NCBI GenBank assembly: GCA_922989275.2
Contig: OV277872.1
Coordinates: 27,792,119 to 27,856,118, forward strand
DNA: 64,000 nucleotides
Reading direction: 5' to 3'
Source: Gari tellinella
Taxonomy: Eukaryota > Mollusca > Bivalvia > Cardiida > Psammobiidae
This document shows positions 43,071 to 53,899 of this stretch, in pieces. The number at the start of each line of letters is the position of its first letter. Position 1 is the first letter of the stretch. The translations under genes and the position numbers were made by a program. The notes beneath the pieces are model-generated. The model was not told the origin of the DNA and did not search any database. It was given only the letters and a program-made list of their open reading frames with translations.

Positions 43071-43294
43071 CAGGGGCTCGTTTTACGAAACGTACGGTCG
43101 TAAGTCAAAACTGACTTACACGTATTTCTGATTTCTCCATCTAATCCTGTCTTGTGACATCTCTTTGAAGACGTTTCCAAAGAGATGTCACAAGACATGA
43201 TTAGAATGGAGAGGTAAATAATAATTGAGAATGTTAGAATATATATGACTTACGACAATATTTGTCGTATGACGTTTCGCAAGACGGATTCCTG
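43071..43294. mobile_element. GGGGC-TTTACGAAAC TIR MITE, copy 1
   Basis: CAGGGGCTCGTTTTACGAAA ... TATGACGTTTCGCAAGACGG with CTAATCCTGTCTTGTGACAT facing ATGTCACAAGACATGATTAG. Second copy at 63237-63479. Confidence 0.75.
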
Positions 43295-43297
43295 AAC

Positions 43298-43522
43298 TTA
43301 ACCCATTACACCATAGCCTGTTTCTAGTTTTGAAGACACGTGACCAATTTCAGGCAGGTTAAAAGTAAATCAGAATGCGCCTTAATGCTAGAAACTACCA
43401 TCTGCAAGAACAGCATAGGAAATATTTCTTATGACATATTCATGACTGTGTAAAAAGAACTATTTTCTCAGTGAAGGAACACATTCACAGCGTAAAAAGG
43501 TGTATTTGTGTGGTTATGGTTA
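43298..43522 (+). mobile_element. TTAA family A MITE, centre collapsed
   Basis: TTAACCCATTACACCATAGC ... TATTTGTGTGGTTATGGTTA; only one arm of the central palindrome remains. Confidence 0.72.
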
Positions 43523-43650
43523 TACAATGTATATTATGTTTTACCCATTTCGAAATTGAAGAAACCCGTAAGATAAGTTTACTCAACATTGGATCTGGAT
43601 CTGGACTGTTTGTGTTTTCCAGTTAATAATAGGTGAAGAGGTCTGCGTTA

Positions 43651-44339
43651 CAGGGCTGCCATAAGTTGATAAAAAAAATCCTAAGATTTCAAAATTTTCA
43701 ATTTTTCAAGCGCGATCTTCCGCATTATATCTTTTACCCGTGGTCTGTTTCTAGTTTTTAAGACACGTGATGCTTAAAGCAGGTTGAAAGTAAAGCAGAA
43801 TGCACCTTAAAGCGACTCGCAACCAGATGGTGCATTAAAAATAGTAATTTGTAAATATGTGTCAAACGCTTATATAAATGGTAAAGAATTAGTTTAGGAT
43901 AAGAAATTCTGTTTAAAAAAAAATGTATTTCAATAAAAAAAAATATTGGTCTCTGGTGGGATTCGAACCCGGGGCCCGGCATTGGCGGACAGAAGGCAAA
44001 ATAGGGGAAACCGTCTGAGCCCGTGTAGAGAAGCAACAACAACAACTATACCGTTAGCTAACGCTATAGAAAAACAATGGAAAATATCTTAAAAAACTAA
44101 TATTCGGTGACGATTCTTGAGACTTTTTTTGGACTGATCATATTTTTTTAATGTCAGAAGCCAAATAATGCCACAAATTTGCTTTTATTTGAGTATTTTA
44201 TTTTATTTTGACAAGTACACCATCCGGTTGCGAGTCCCTTTAAGGCGCATTCTGCTTTACTTTCATCCTGCTTTAAGCTTCCTTCCGTTGAAATAAAAAT
44301 CCGAAGATTTCGGAAAAATCCGGAGAAATGGCAGCCCTG
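43651..44339. mobile_element. CAGGGCTGCCAT TIR element, copy 1
   Basis: CAGGGCTGCCATAAGTTGAT ... GAGAAATGGCAGCCCTG, flanked by a perfect GCGTTA 6-bp direct repeat. Hosts the nested TTAA element 43811-44239 in its palindromic centre. Confidence 0.82.
43811..44239. mobile_element. nested TTAA-flanked element in the palindrome centre
   Basis: AGCGACTCGCAACCAGATGG at the left, CCATCCGGTTGCGAGTCCCT at the right, TTAA on each side (43807-43810 and 44240-44243). The uninterrupted host reads ...CCTTAAGG.... Contains a reverse pol III B-box-like GGGATTCGAACCC near 43960. Kolobok- or piggyBac-type is possible. Confidence 0.8.
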
Positions 44340-44587
44340 GCGTTAATGATTTCGTTTGCAGTTTATTCCTTCAAATTTCAGTTTTAGTGCTGTTTCAGCT
44401 TAAGAAACTTCAACATGATCGACGCATGGCTTGGATTCTGACCAGACGCTACGCTACAAGCTGTTTAAAAATTATAGTAAAATCGCGTTCAGCAGGTCCA
44501 GATTGTTTGTCACTAAATAATATAAATTGTCACAATTTAAAAAAATCTCAGTATTTTTCTACATTCATATTATTCCGTTCAGTTAGT

Positions 44588-45017
44588 TTAACACTTTGCA
44601 CCATACCTGTTTCTAGTTTTGAAGATAGGTGGCCACTTATAGCAGGTTAAAAGTAATCCAGATTGCGCCTTTAGACGTAGTCTGCTTTACCTTCACAAGG
44701 CCTCAGAAAAGGGGAGTATTTCTTTATTTAAAATCTTTATTTTTGCATTAAACTCTGTGATGTCACTTCTCATTAGATTCGTCTCGAAATGAATAGAAAC
44801 ACCATAGGATTTGGTGCTGAAATGAGTAAGAACATTTTGGATTTGTTCTGTTGGCTTACTCTTATCTTGATCCTTATTTTCAGCTCGTTTCAGTGTACCA
44901 TGAAAGGATATAGAAATATTCATGACTGTATAAATTGAAACTATTTTCTGTAGTGGAGGAATAGTTAAAATACGTTAAAGGGCGTACAATGAACATGTAT
45001 TTGCGAAGTAATATGTT
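44588..45017 (+). mobile_element. TTAA family A MITE with a family C MITE inside
   Basis: TTAACACTTTGCACCATACC at the left and GAAGTAATATGTTAA at the right; the family C body lies at 44695-44885. Confidence 0.68.
44695..44885 (-). mobile_element. CAGGGCT family C MITE, nested
   Basis: AAGGGGAGTATTTCTTTA-like lead, CTCATTAGATTCGTCTCG and AGGATTTGGTGCTGAAATGA; half of the palindrome is lost. Confidence 0.65.
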
Positions 45018-45359
45018 AAAAGGGAAACAATAATAATAATTATAATAATAAAGACTTTATTTAACGACAGAACTCATTTGGTAAAGACCAATCTTCCACG
45101 AGGCCCTCAACAATAGTACGTGTACATAACGTTTTCTCCGCTGTAAAACAAATATTACAGAAAATGTGTTTTTATGATAAACTACATGTACACCTATAAT
45201 CGCCAGACACATCTCTCTACTTCCTCTTTATAAAATGAAACGAATGAATAAGATACAGTACTCCCTCTCTACAACAACACCAGACGGTAGACAAATATTA
45301 TGTGTGTTGTTCGGAGGGTGTTGTTCTCGGGAGGGAAAATTAACAACCTAAGGATACAT

Positions 45360-45530
45360 TTGAAAACAGTTTGAACCCAGATCAGACGCCGCGTAACGCG
45401 GCGTCTGATCTGGGTTCAAACTGTTTGTCACTCGACTTTGCGTTTCTTTTGCTAAATATCCAATACGTAACTTTAAGGAAAAAACAGCACTTTCAAGCAG
45501 ACGAAATTGCAACAGTAAAAGAGTTGGGCA
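45360..45530 (+). mobile_element. TTAA family D MITE core
   Basis: AACAGTTTGAACCCAGATCA with GACGCCGCGTAACGCGGCGT perfect central palindrome, ending AAAAGAGTTGGG. Confidence 0.72.
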
Positions 45531-45744
45531 TAATGGTCTTGTTTGGTGAATAGCTGCAAGGGTCGTTTTAAGGAGGGCCGTTGTAGGGATTGATCACTGT
45601 ACATGTAAATATCATTCACGCTTTGTCGATAGTGCATTTACTGCCCTAGATTACGTATACTTAAATTCTGAATTTGGCTTTTTTCTTCACTATAGTACAT
45701 GTGTACCAGATATACAGCCAAACTTGTCTTAATTTTTACCACGC

Positions 45745-45947
45745 TGAATGTGTCGTCTGCTTAAAATATCTCGTCTGCAAAAAACCTTATAATTCATTTT
45801 GATTTTTTTTATATAAATTTGAGAAAATATAAGTATGAGTAGCAAACAGCTTGGAACCGGATCAGACGCCGCGTTATGCGGCGTCTGATCTGGATCCAAG
45901 CTGTTTGCAAGTATAAGCTAAGTCGCGATTAACACGATAAGAGTTAA
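45745..45947 (+). mobile_element. TTAA family D MITE
   Basis: AACAGCTTGGAACCGGATCA / TGATCTGGATCCAAGCTGTT around GACGCCGCGTTATGCGGCGTC; the right TTAA is shared with the next MITE. Confidence 0.75.
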
Positions 45948-46206
45948 CCCATTACCCCATAGCCTATTTGTAGTGTTGAAGATAGGTTACAAATTACCAC
46001 TTAAAGCAGGTTGAAAGTAGACTAAAGCAGAATGTGCCTTAAGGCACAGTCTGCTTTGCTTTCATCCTGCTTTAAGCTAACATTTCTTAGGCTATGAAAC
46101 TGTTTCTTATGGTATATATTTATGACGGTATAATTTAGGACTACTTTCTTCAGTGGAGGAATAAATTAAACGCGTAAAAAGGCGTATTTATGGAGCAATG
46201 GGTTAA
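45944..46206 (+). mobile_element. TTAA family A MITE
   Basis: TTAACCCATTACCCCATAGC ... TATTTATGGAGCAATGGGTTAA; palindrome with a short GTAGACTAAAG insertion. Confidence 0.84.
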
Positions 46207-46350
46207 GTGACCAGAACATTACTAACCAATGCAATCTCCTCTTCAGTTCTTGTATTCATTCGTACCTCAACTTACATATTAGGCTTAAGCTCTAAATGCC
46301 ACTTTTCTTGGCATACCTTTTTAAGTATAATTTGTAAGCAATAAAACACA

Positions 46351-46560
46351 TTGGGGGCCAACTAGGTATTACGATGAAATGTTTCTCTACGACAACCTAT
46401 ATGGGTATTATAACAAATTTGTATTGCTAATGTACGAAGGCAATTTTGTTGTCGTAGACTCTCTCACTATACACTGACTTCGTAGCAATACAAATCTCTT
46501 ATAATACCCATATAGGTTGTCGTAGCAATACAGTTTGATGTTAATACGTAGTTGGCCCCC
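46351..46560. mobile_element. GGGGGCCAACTA TIR MITE
   Basis: GGGGGCCAACTAGGTATTAC ... TACGTAGTTGGCCCCC with ACGACAACCTATATGGGTAT facing ATACCCATATAGGTTGTCGT; arms about 85 bp. Confidence 0.86.
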
Positions 46561-49556
46561 GGTGAAACATATTGATTAAAATCAAAAGTAGTTTTGTGTG
46601 GTAAAGATGTCAAATAGTATAGTTTTCAGTCGAAAAGAAATAAAATATTAGAGACAAATCTTATGCCCCTGTCACACTATAACGATTTGCAGAACGTTTG
46701 CCGATGTATAAAATATTAAAATGTATCCAATACCTTTAAAACGTTGACATACGCTATAGCTATACATGTATATAATGAATAAATTTGCAAGATTGGACGC
46801 ATACATATCGTAAGATCATGCACCATTTACAACTCATACGTAACTTTTAATGTATGTATACCGACGTGCTGTTAACTTATACAAAACGTATTAAAAATGG
46901 CCACTTTACAAGTAATATAACGATTGCATACATAGCTTACCTATACAAGGTACGAGTATTTACAGAACGGTATGCAGAATACATGCAGAACGTATGAACC
47001 ACATGTCAGCATTCGTTGAAAATTTTTGTGCAAGCAAAATGTTCAAATTTCGAACCATGGACTTACCGTACCACAACGTGTGTCAGCGTATACCATGGCA
47101 ACGTGCTGTTAACTTATACAAAACGTATACTCATAACTTACCCGACGTACACCGACGTATTAGTAAATATTTTATACGTGGTCATACTCTGGCTAAAACG
47201 TTAAAGTGTGTCTGTGCCTTAGAATTATTTCGTGTATTTTGAAAGTAAAGGCGCAGTCACACTACAACTTTCAAGCCAGCGTATAAAATAAGTTGCTAAA
47301 TAGTAAATACGTTGGCGTACGTCAGATAAGTTATGAGTACGTTTTGAATTATAGCCCGGGGCATAAGGTCGATATTTTGCCAAAATACTTCAAATAATGA
47401 TGCAAGCAAGGGACTTTCTACAATAAGTGTTTAGACATAACTAATCCTAAAAACCCCGTTAGCCACTTCAATTTCCCTGGCAGATTCAAGATGGCGGCCA
47501 TTTTCAAAATGGCTGCCATTTCAAGTTTGCATAAGTTATGTCGTTATTGCCAGTCTAATGTACATACAAAAAGGCACGCAAAACTAACACTTATGAGATG
47601 TAAAACATAAATCATTAATTGTGGATCGCGGAATATTACTAATTATTCAAGATGGCCGCCAAAAATTCAAAATGGCGGCCATTTTCACTCTTTTTTCATT
47701 GTTATAAGAGCACATGTATTTCTGAAGGATTATTAAACTACATTTCCACGGATTGTGTGTTCATTGTTCTGTCCTAATACTATGTAAAGCTATTAAAGTA
47801 TATACATTTGTTTTATGCATGATTTCCGATACAATTTTAACGTTCAACATTTCTAATAACACTAATATTTTTCATTTTGTAACATTGCTTTTTTTTTATC
47901 TAAAATAGACCTCGTCGGATTTTGGGGAAATAACATTCCTAGAGGCATTTTTGAGAAAAGTTGACAGATCACATTTTTGCCATAATGTAGGCATGCTAAA
48001 TCCATTTCTATTGTCTTTCACTCTCTCCCACGAGGCTGAAAGCCCAAAAATGGTAAAAAAAAACCAAAATGGCCACCAAAACACTTATTTTCGTTATTAT
48101 TTCCGATCTTTCGGGAATCAAATACACATAGTATTTACTCCTCCTAAACCACATTGATGAATACAACCATATGTTATAGGAACATTCTTTGGGCTAATTT
48201 CTTTCAAAAGATTGATTCAATAAAGAGCTCTGATTGCCATGGCAACCAATGTGAAAAACTGGTAAAATCTTTAAAATATTTTCTTGTAAAAACACCAGAC
48301 ACAGAGGTTAGATATTTGATAGATTGTATTTACTAGCAGATCTCAATCAAATTTATTCATATCATATTCTTTCATCTAAATTGTAATAGGGTAACAATAC
48401 GCTGAAAGCCATATTTTAATATATTGCAATATGCAGAAACTGTATGCAACATATAGCAATAAACTAGCGTCCTTCAAAGTGTGTGTTAATTTGGCATTTT
48501 CTTGAAATCTATATGTAAGATTTTTATTTTACACGGTCTAAATTTGGTGAAAATAACACAACACGAATGGCACTACAACCATGCATGTTATAGAGTTTGA
48601 AATTACTATTGTGATGCATTGAAGGGACAAATATAGTTTTATACTTTAATGTGTCAACATTTATGTTGTTTTGTTGTTATGCGAACGTTTCAAAACAAAG
48701 TTATCAAATTTAGTACAGTTTGTCGATGAATACTATATTCATATACATTTTATAGTTGATAGATAAAAAACCTAGTTATTGAGAAATATAAAATATTTTA
48801 GTTTGTTGTAAAACTGTATCCTGTTTAAGATGAAATTGAAAAATAAATCACTTAATCGTAAACAAGTTGATATAATCAATAAACAAATGTAAGATATTTT
48901 TTGCATATTTTGCAAGTTATATTATACTTTTTAATGCATGCTTTAATTTTACAATAAAAGTAGGTGAAACACACATCTTAAATTTATTAAGACTATTCAA
49001 TTCAATGTATTAAGTGTTGGTGGCCTAAAACATAAGTAAAGTTCCAGCTAGTTCGACATTTAAAAGCGTTATGGCACTTTTTCTAAGCTATATGATATAA
49101 CAATATGATTGAATTCTGTAGCAAATATGGCCAGTGCCTATAACTGTCAAACATTGATGACTATTTTCCATAACGAAGAGAACTGTTGTTGTCAATTTAT
49201 TATGCATCGATGTATCCGCAAGAAATGCGCTTTTCAACGATGTATTACACATGATTATTATACATGTGTGCAAGAGTAAAATAATTTTGGAATGACCCGC
49301 GTAAGTAAAGAGGCCCTGTCTCGGGGTCAATAGCTTTACATAGACTTATCGCATATAGAAAAATATGCTTCACAAAATTCATAAACCCAAAGCTCAAATA
49401 TTTGATGTAAAGCAAAGCATAGTAGACCTCACACAGTTTGCTAAAAGCATTGTAGTCCGGAAGTAGTAAATAACCCCACCAATAGGTCACTAGCTTTACA
49501 TAGATTTAAAAAGGAAACTTAAAGAAATCTTATCTAAACCTTATAGCCAAAGCTTC

Positions 49557-52500
49557 TATGAACATAAGTCGTGTAAAGGGATATTTCTGTTAGAAGAGGA
49601 AATTGTATCTTTAATAAGTAGCTATCCAAATAGCAGTTTACTTATATTAGGGGACCTAAATGCTAGGACGGGTAACCTAAATGAATGCATATCTATTGAT
49701 GATAATATTGAAATTTTACAGCAGTATAATGACTTTTATCAAACGCCTGTACATGAAGAACGTACATCCTGTGACAAAACTATAAACACATCAGGAAATC
49801 ATTTAATTGAATTTTGTAAAATATACTCGTTGTATATGCTAAATGGACGAATTGGTGAAGATAAAAATATTGGTCACTTTACATATATATCAGCAAATGG
49901 TTGTAGTGTAATTGATTATTGTCTATGTTCTACTGATTTGTTAAGTAAAATATGCAACTTCTCTGTTGACGAAAAATGTGAGTCATCACATTTACCTTTG
50001 AGTTTGAGGATAAATAGCTCACATGCTTGTGTATATAATGCACGAGATAATACTTTATCAAAAGATGATTCGCAGATCTTATATAGCATACCTCCAGCAA
50101 AAAAGCAAGAATTATTCACAAAGGCGCATAATGTCTTTAATAATGAATGTAAAAAGGAAATGTTAAACCAGATTACAAATTTGGATATGAATATAAATGA
50201 TATATTATCTACATTTAGCGAAAACCTCCTGAAAGTAGGTGAACAATTTATTAAAAAGCCGAAGTCAGGAGTTAGTCACAATAAGCATCTGCCATGGTTT
50301 GATAAAGATTGTAGGGAAAGTAAAGCTGTAAAGTACAAGGCATTGAGAAATTTAAGAAAAACCAGAACAGATGAAAATTTACAAAATTATATTGAATCTA
50401 AAAAAGTTTTTAAAAATCTGTGTGTAGAAAGAGAATCGTTATATAACATGTCACAACTTGAAAGTATTTCAAAATCTATAAATAATCCAAAATCCTTCTG
50501 GACAAAACTTAAGAAATTAACAAACAGACGCAATGTAGTATCAAATAATATAACCACTGAAGAATGGGTGGAGCACTTCCAAAATCTTTTAAACCATAAC
50601 CCAGAGAGTGAAAACAAGTATGAGTACATGGATGAACATATTGATACATATAGTGATATTGAAGAACATATATTTAATAGTGAAATAGAACAAGACGAAA
50701 TCAAACTAGCTATCAAACATTTAAAAACAGGAAAAAAGCCTGGACCTGACAATATAATACCCGAGTTCTTTATATATGGTGCAAACTGCTTTATAGATAT
50801 AATGGTTAAACTTTTTAATCGGTTATATGAAACTGGTGAATATCCAAACAGTTGGACTGAATCTGTGATTGTTACGCTACACAAAAAAGGTGACGTAAAT
50901 GACCCAAACAACTACCGTGGCATATCACTGCAAACTGTGCTGAGTAAATTATATTGTAGAGTATTAGTAAATCGTTTAAATTTCTTTGTTGAATTGTATA
51001 GTAAGATCTCAGAAAACCAGACCGGTTTTAAAGCCGGCTACTCTACTATTGATAATGCATTTATTCTTAACGCTGTCATATCACATGTTCTAAAGAAGAA
51101 GAAAGGCAAACTTTATGTGGCGTTCATAGATTTCCAAAAATGTTTTGATACAATTCAAAGACCAATACTTTGGAATATTTTAAAGCAAAAAGGTGTTAAA
51201 GGTAAACTATATAGATCCATCCATAGTATGTATAATTCCGTAAAAGCATGTATCAGATGTACAAATGAAAGAAGTGCATTTATAGAGAGTTCAGTAGGTC
51301 TCAAACAGGGCTGTTTAGCCAGTCCCATACTATTTTCTCTTTTCATTGATGAAATAGAAACACTAATTAATCAAAGTAACATTCGAGGAGTTCAATTGCA
51401 TCCAGATACAATTCAACTTCTTCTTCTTATGTTTGCAGATGATTTAGCGCTAATGGCTGATACTGTAAATGGCTTACAGAAACAGCTTAACATATTATCA
51501 GACTTTTGTGATACTTACAAGTTAAAAGTAAACGAAAATAAAAGCAAAATTGTTGTTTTTAAAAAAGGTGGGAAATTATCAAGATATGAAAAATGGACAT
51601 ACAAAAATACTAGCATCGAAACAGTTAGCAAATTTAGTTATGTTGGCTTAACATTTACAAGGCAACTTTCTCGTAATGCAATGGTTCATGATTTATGTAT
51701 TAAAGGTAAACGTGTCTTAATATGTATCTTAAATTCATTGTATCAATATGGTCAATTGTCAAAGAATATGTTCTTCAAAGTTTTTGATACAAAAATATGC
51801 CCACAATTAATGTATGGTTCCGAAATTTGGGGTATAGGTGCATTCGAAGAACTAGAACGTTGTCAATATTACGCATGTAAGCGTTTTATGTGTGCAAAAC
51901 AAAATGCTTGTAATTATTTTGTACTAGGGGAGTGTGAGAGATTACCTCTTCACATCATTACACAGAAAAGAAGCATTAAATATTGGCTAAAAATTCTTAA
52001 CATGCATGAAAATCGTTTAGTAAAAAAATGTTATAACATGATGTTACTTGATGATAGAAATGGTGCAGACAATTGGGTATCTTCCATCAAAAGATGTTTA
52101 AGAAGCTCTGGATTTGGTTACATTTGGGAGAACCAGTGTGTAAACAATGAAAAACAGTTTGTTAAATTGTTTGAAATGCGTCTAAAAGACATGTTTTTAC
52201 AAAAGTGGTATGAATCAATAAGTCTTAACTCTAAGCTACAATGCTATGTACTATATAAAACCAACTTTCAATTTGAAAATTATTTGAATGTATTAAATAT
52301 AAAGAAATTCAGATTCGCATATGTAAATTTTAGAACTTCATGCCATAACTTGGAAATTGAAGCAGGTAGATATAAAAATGTACCGCGTCAAGATAGAATA
52401 TGTAAACTTTGCTCTAAACATGTTGTGGAGGATGAATACCATTTTTTACTGTGTTGTGAATTTTATTCTGACCTGAGAAATCATTACCTTCCAGGAAAGT

Positions 52501-52640
52501 ATTGTACAAATGTAAATATACATAAGTTTAAAATATTGATGTCAGCAAAAAATGAAGATACTATAAAATCATTAGCAACATTTCTTTATCATGCTTTCAA
52601 AAAACGACAAAATTATATAAATGAAATAGACAACAACTGA
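49557..52640 (+). CDS. LINE ORF2-like polyprotein, 5'-truncated (EN remnant + RT)
   Basis: The reading frame is open for 1027 codons. The first ~90 carry the C-terminal part of an APE-type endonuclease (LILGDLNARTG; VIDYCL). RT blocks follow: GKKPGPDNIIPEFF, YRGISLQTVLSKL, QTGFKAGYSTIDN, AFIDFQKCFDTIQ, GLKQGCLASPILF and the catalytic FADD at about residues 535-538 counted from the Met codon at 49830, then LMYGSEIWG. A Cys/His motif near the end (CKLCSKH...DEYHFLLCC) is the usual C-terminal zinc-binding segment. The N-terminal endonuclease lobe and any ORF1 are missing, so this copy is not autonomous. Clade is uncertain (I/Nimb-like is a guess). Lack of stops suggests a recent insertion. Confidence 0.9.
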   Translation, partial: YEHKSCKGIFLLEEEIVSLISSYPNSSLLILGDLNARTGNLNECISIDDNIEILQQYNDFYQTPVHEERTSCDKTINTSGNHLIEFCKIYSLYMLNGRIGEDKNIGHFTYISANGCSVIDYCLCSTDLLSKICNFSVDEKCESSHLPLSLRINSSHACVYNARDNTLSKDDSQILYSIPPAKKQELFTKAHNVFNNECKKEMLNQITNLDMNINDILSTFSENLLKVGEQFIKKPKSGVSHNKHLPWFDKDCRESKAVKYKALRNLRKTRTDENLQNYIESKKVFKNLCVERESLYNMSQLESISKSINNPKSFWTKLKKLTNRRNVVSNNITTEEWVEHFQNLLNHNPESENKYEYMDEHIDTYSDIEEHIFNSEIEQDEIKLAIKHLKTGKKPGPDNIIPEFFIYGANCFIDIMVKLFNRLYETGEYPNSWTESVIVTLHKKGDVNDPNNYRGISLQTVLSKLYCRVLVNRLNFFVELYSKISENQTGFKAGYSTIDNAFILNAVISHVLKKKKGKLYVAFIDFQKCFDTIQRPILWNILKQKGVKGKLYRSIHSMYNSVKACIRCTNERSAFIESSVGLKQGCLASPILFSLFIDEIETLINQSNIRGVQLHPDTIQLLLLMFADDLALMADTVNGLQKQLNILSDFCDTYKLKVNENKSKIVVFKKGGKLSRYEKWTYKNTSIETVSKFSYVGLTFTRQLSRNAMVHDLCIKGKRVLICILNSLYQYGQLSKNMFFKVFDTKICPQLMYGSEIWGIGAFEELERCQYYACKRFMCAKQNACNYFVLGECERLPLHIITQKRSIKYWLKILNMHENRLVKKCYNMMLLDDRNGADNWVSSIKRCLRSSGFGYIWENQCVNNEKQFVKLFEMRLKDMFLQKWYESISLNSKLQCYVLYKTNFQFENYLNVLNIKKFRFAYVNFRTSCHNLEIEAGRYKNVPRQDRICKLCSKHVVEDEYHFLLCCEFYSDLRNHYLPGKYCTNVNIHKFKILMSAKNEDTIKSLATFLYHAFKKRQNYINEIDNN

Positions 52641-52838
52641 GAAATGTATATTTGAGATAGTGCATCTATATTTATGTTGTATTTACATTGTATAATACGT
52701 TATTATATAGTATTGTAAATGAATTATTTTGTGCACCCTTATACATGTATAATATATTTGTTTTGTCATATGTATTGCATGGGCCGGAGGCCTTGAAGCA
52801 AATAAAATTATTGTCATTGTCATTGTCATTGTCATCAT
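49557..52838 (+). mobile_element. non-LTR retrotransposon insertion with (TTGTCA)n tail
   Basis: The 5' junction (about 49556) is where homology to the other arm of the large inverted repeat stops; homology resumes at about 52850. The 3' end is AATAAAATTA followed by four to five TTGTCA units, a microsatellite tail as in many LINEs. No clean target-site duplication is visible. Confidence 0.82.
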
Positions 52839-53899
52839 TTTTAGTGCAGATATTTCGCCTAGAAGACCTCTATCAACTTTGTTAAAATCACAGCCCTCAG
52901 ACCTATGTCATCTTGATGGTCGAGGTCAACCGTGTCACTTTTTAAAGCAATGACGTTTGCGCACTCTTTGCTTGCTCATGGTGACTCGCGCTAGATTCTT
53001 CATCGTACTCCGTACATAATCGGCTGACTTCGGGGCCTGCCATAATTCAGTGTCTTAGAGTTAAGGTCCTATGTGATGCAAAGTGCACCCCATTGCCTTT
53101 GATGATTGCATTCGCCTGTTCGTGAGCTTGGTATATTGCTAGGGTTGAGAATTGTCTCATTAAGGATGTTGTGGTCTTAGTGTTACCAATAATTCCTGCT
53201 CCTTATTCTTCTATTTATTTACCAACTCTTGGCTTTTAACTGGATCAGCATGGTTGAATCAACACTTAGGTTTCATCGCTACAACGTTTCCATTTCAGAA
53301 ATTCATGAAACGCTTGTGTGGATAGCTGCATGGTGCATTTTATTCACATATACGTTTCTCCTTTGAGCATAGTTTGTGTCACTAAACTGCTTAAACAAGA
53401 TGACCGTAACCCCCATATATCGCTCACCAATGTCATGGATTTTGACACAATAGCCGCTGTGCGGGACAATTCTAATACTAGGGCTCTGATTTTAACTAAT
53501 CGAAAGAGGTCTACTACGTCATTCTGGACAAAATATACTTATAGGATGTTTCGCATTATGGTTAGGACACTTTTCAAAAACTAATTTTTCATTGGTAATT
53601 TGTTGACATGACAGCTACTTTCTTTAACACACTTGAAAGAATTCTACACTGCTGAATCTCTACAACAATAGCCAGCCGGAGACAAATATGTTGTGTGTTG
53701 TTAGGATGGCATTGTTATAGAAAGGTGTAAATTGTGCTGTATGGGCAAAAGTGGTAACCATTGTTGTAAGGAGGGGATCGTTGTAAGGGGGACTATTGTA
53801 GGGAGACATTAAAGCTTTAGGGTGTTGCCATGAATAATCTTTTAGGTATTCAAATAAAAGTCTATGTAAACCCATAAAACTATAGATACCAACTTTTAA

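Noticed and set aside
681..46206. CRISPR-like array from the recurring palindromes
   Set aside because: Copies are irregularly spaced over tens of kilobases, in both orientations, with TTAA-flanked MITE ends and spliced eukaryotic genes around them.
46994..47242. Open frames of 82 and 62 codons in the left arm
   Set aside because: They lie in ACGTATG-rich arm sequence and are not preserved in the opposite arm.
50387..50911. Minus-strand open frame of 174 codons
   Set aside because: Shadow of the LINE RT reading frame on the plus strand.
53318..53584. Possible transposase fragment of 88 codons in the centre of the foldback element
   Set aside because: No catalytic motif or family pattern could be recognised; not supported.
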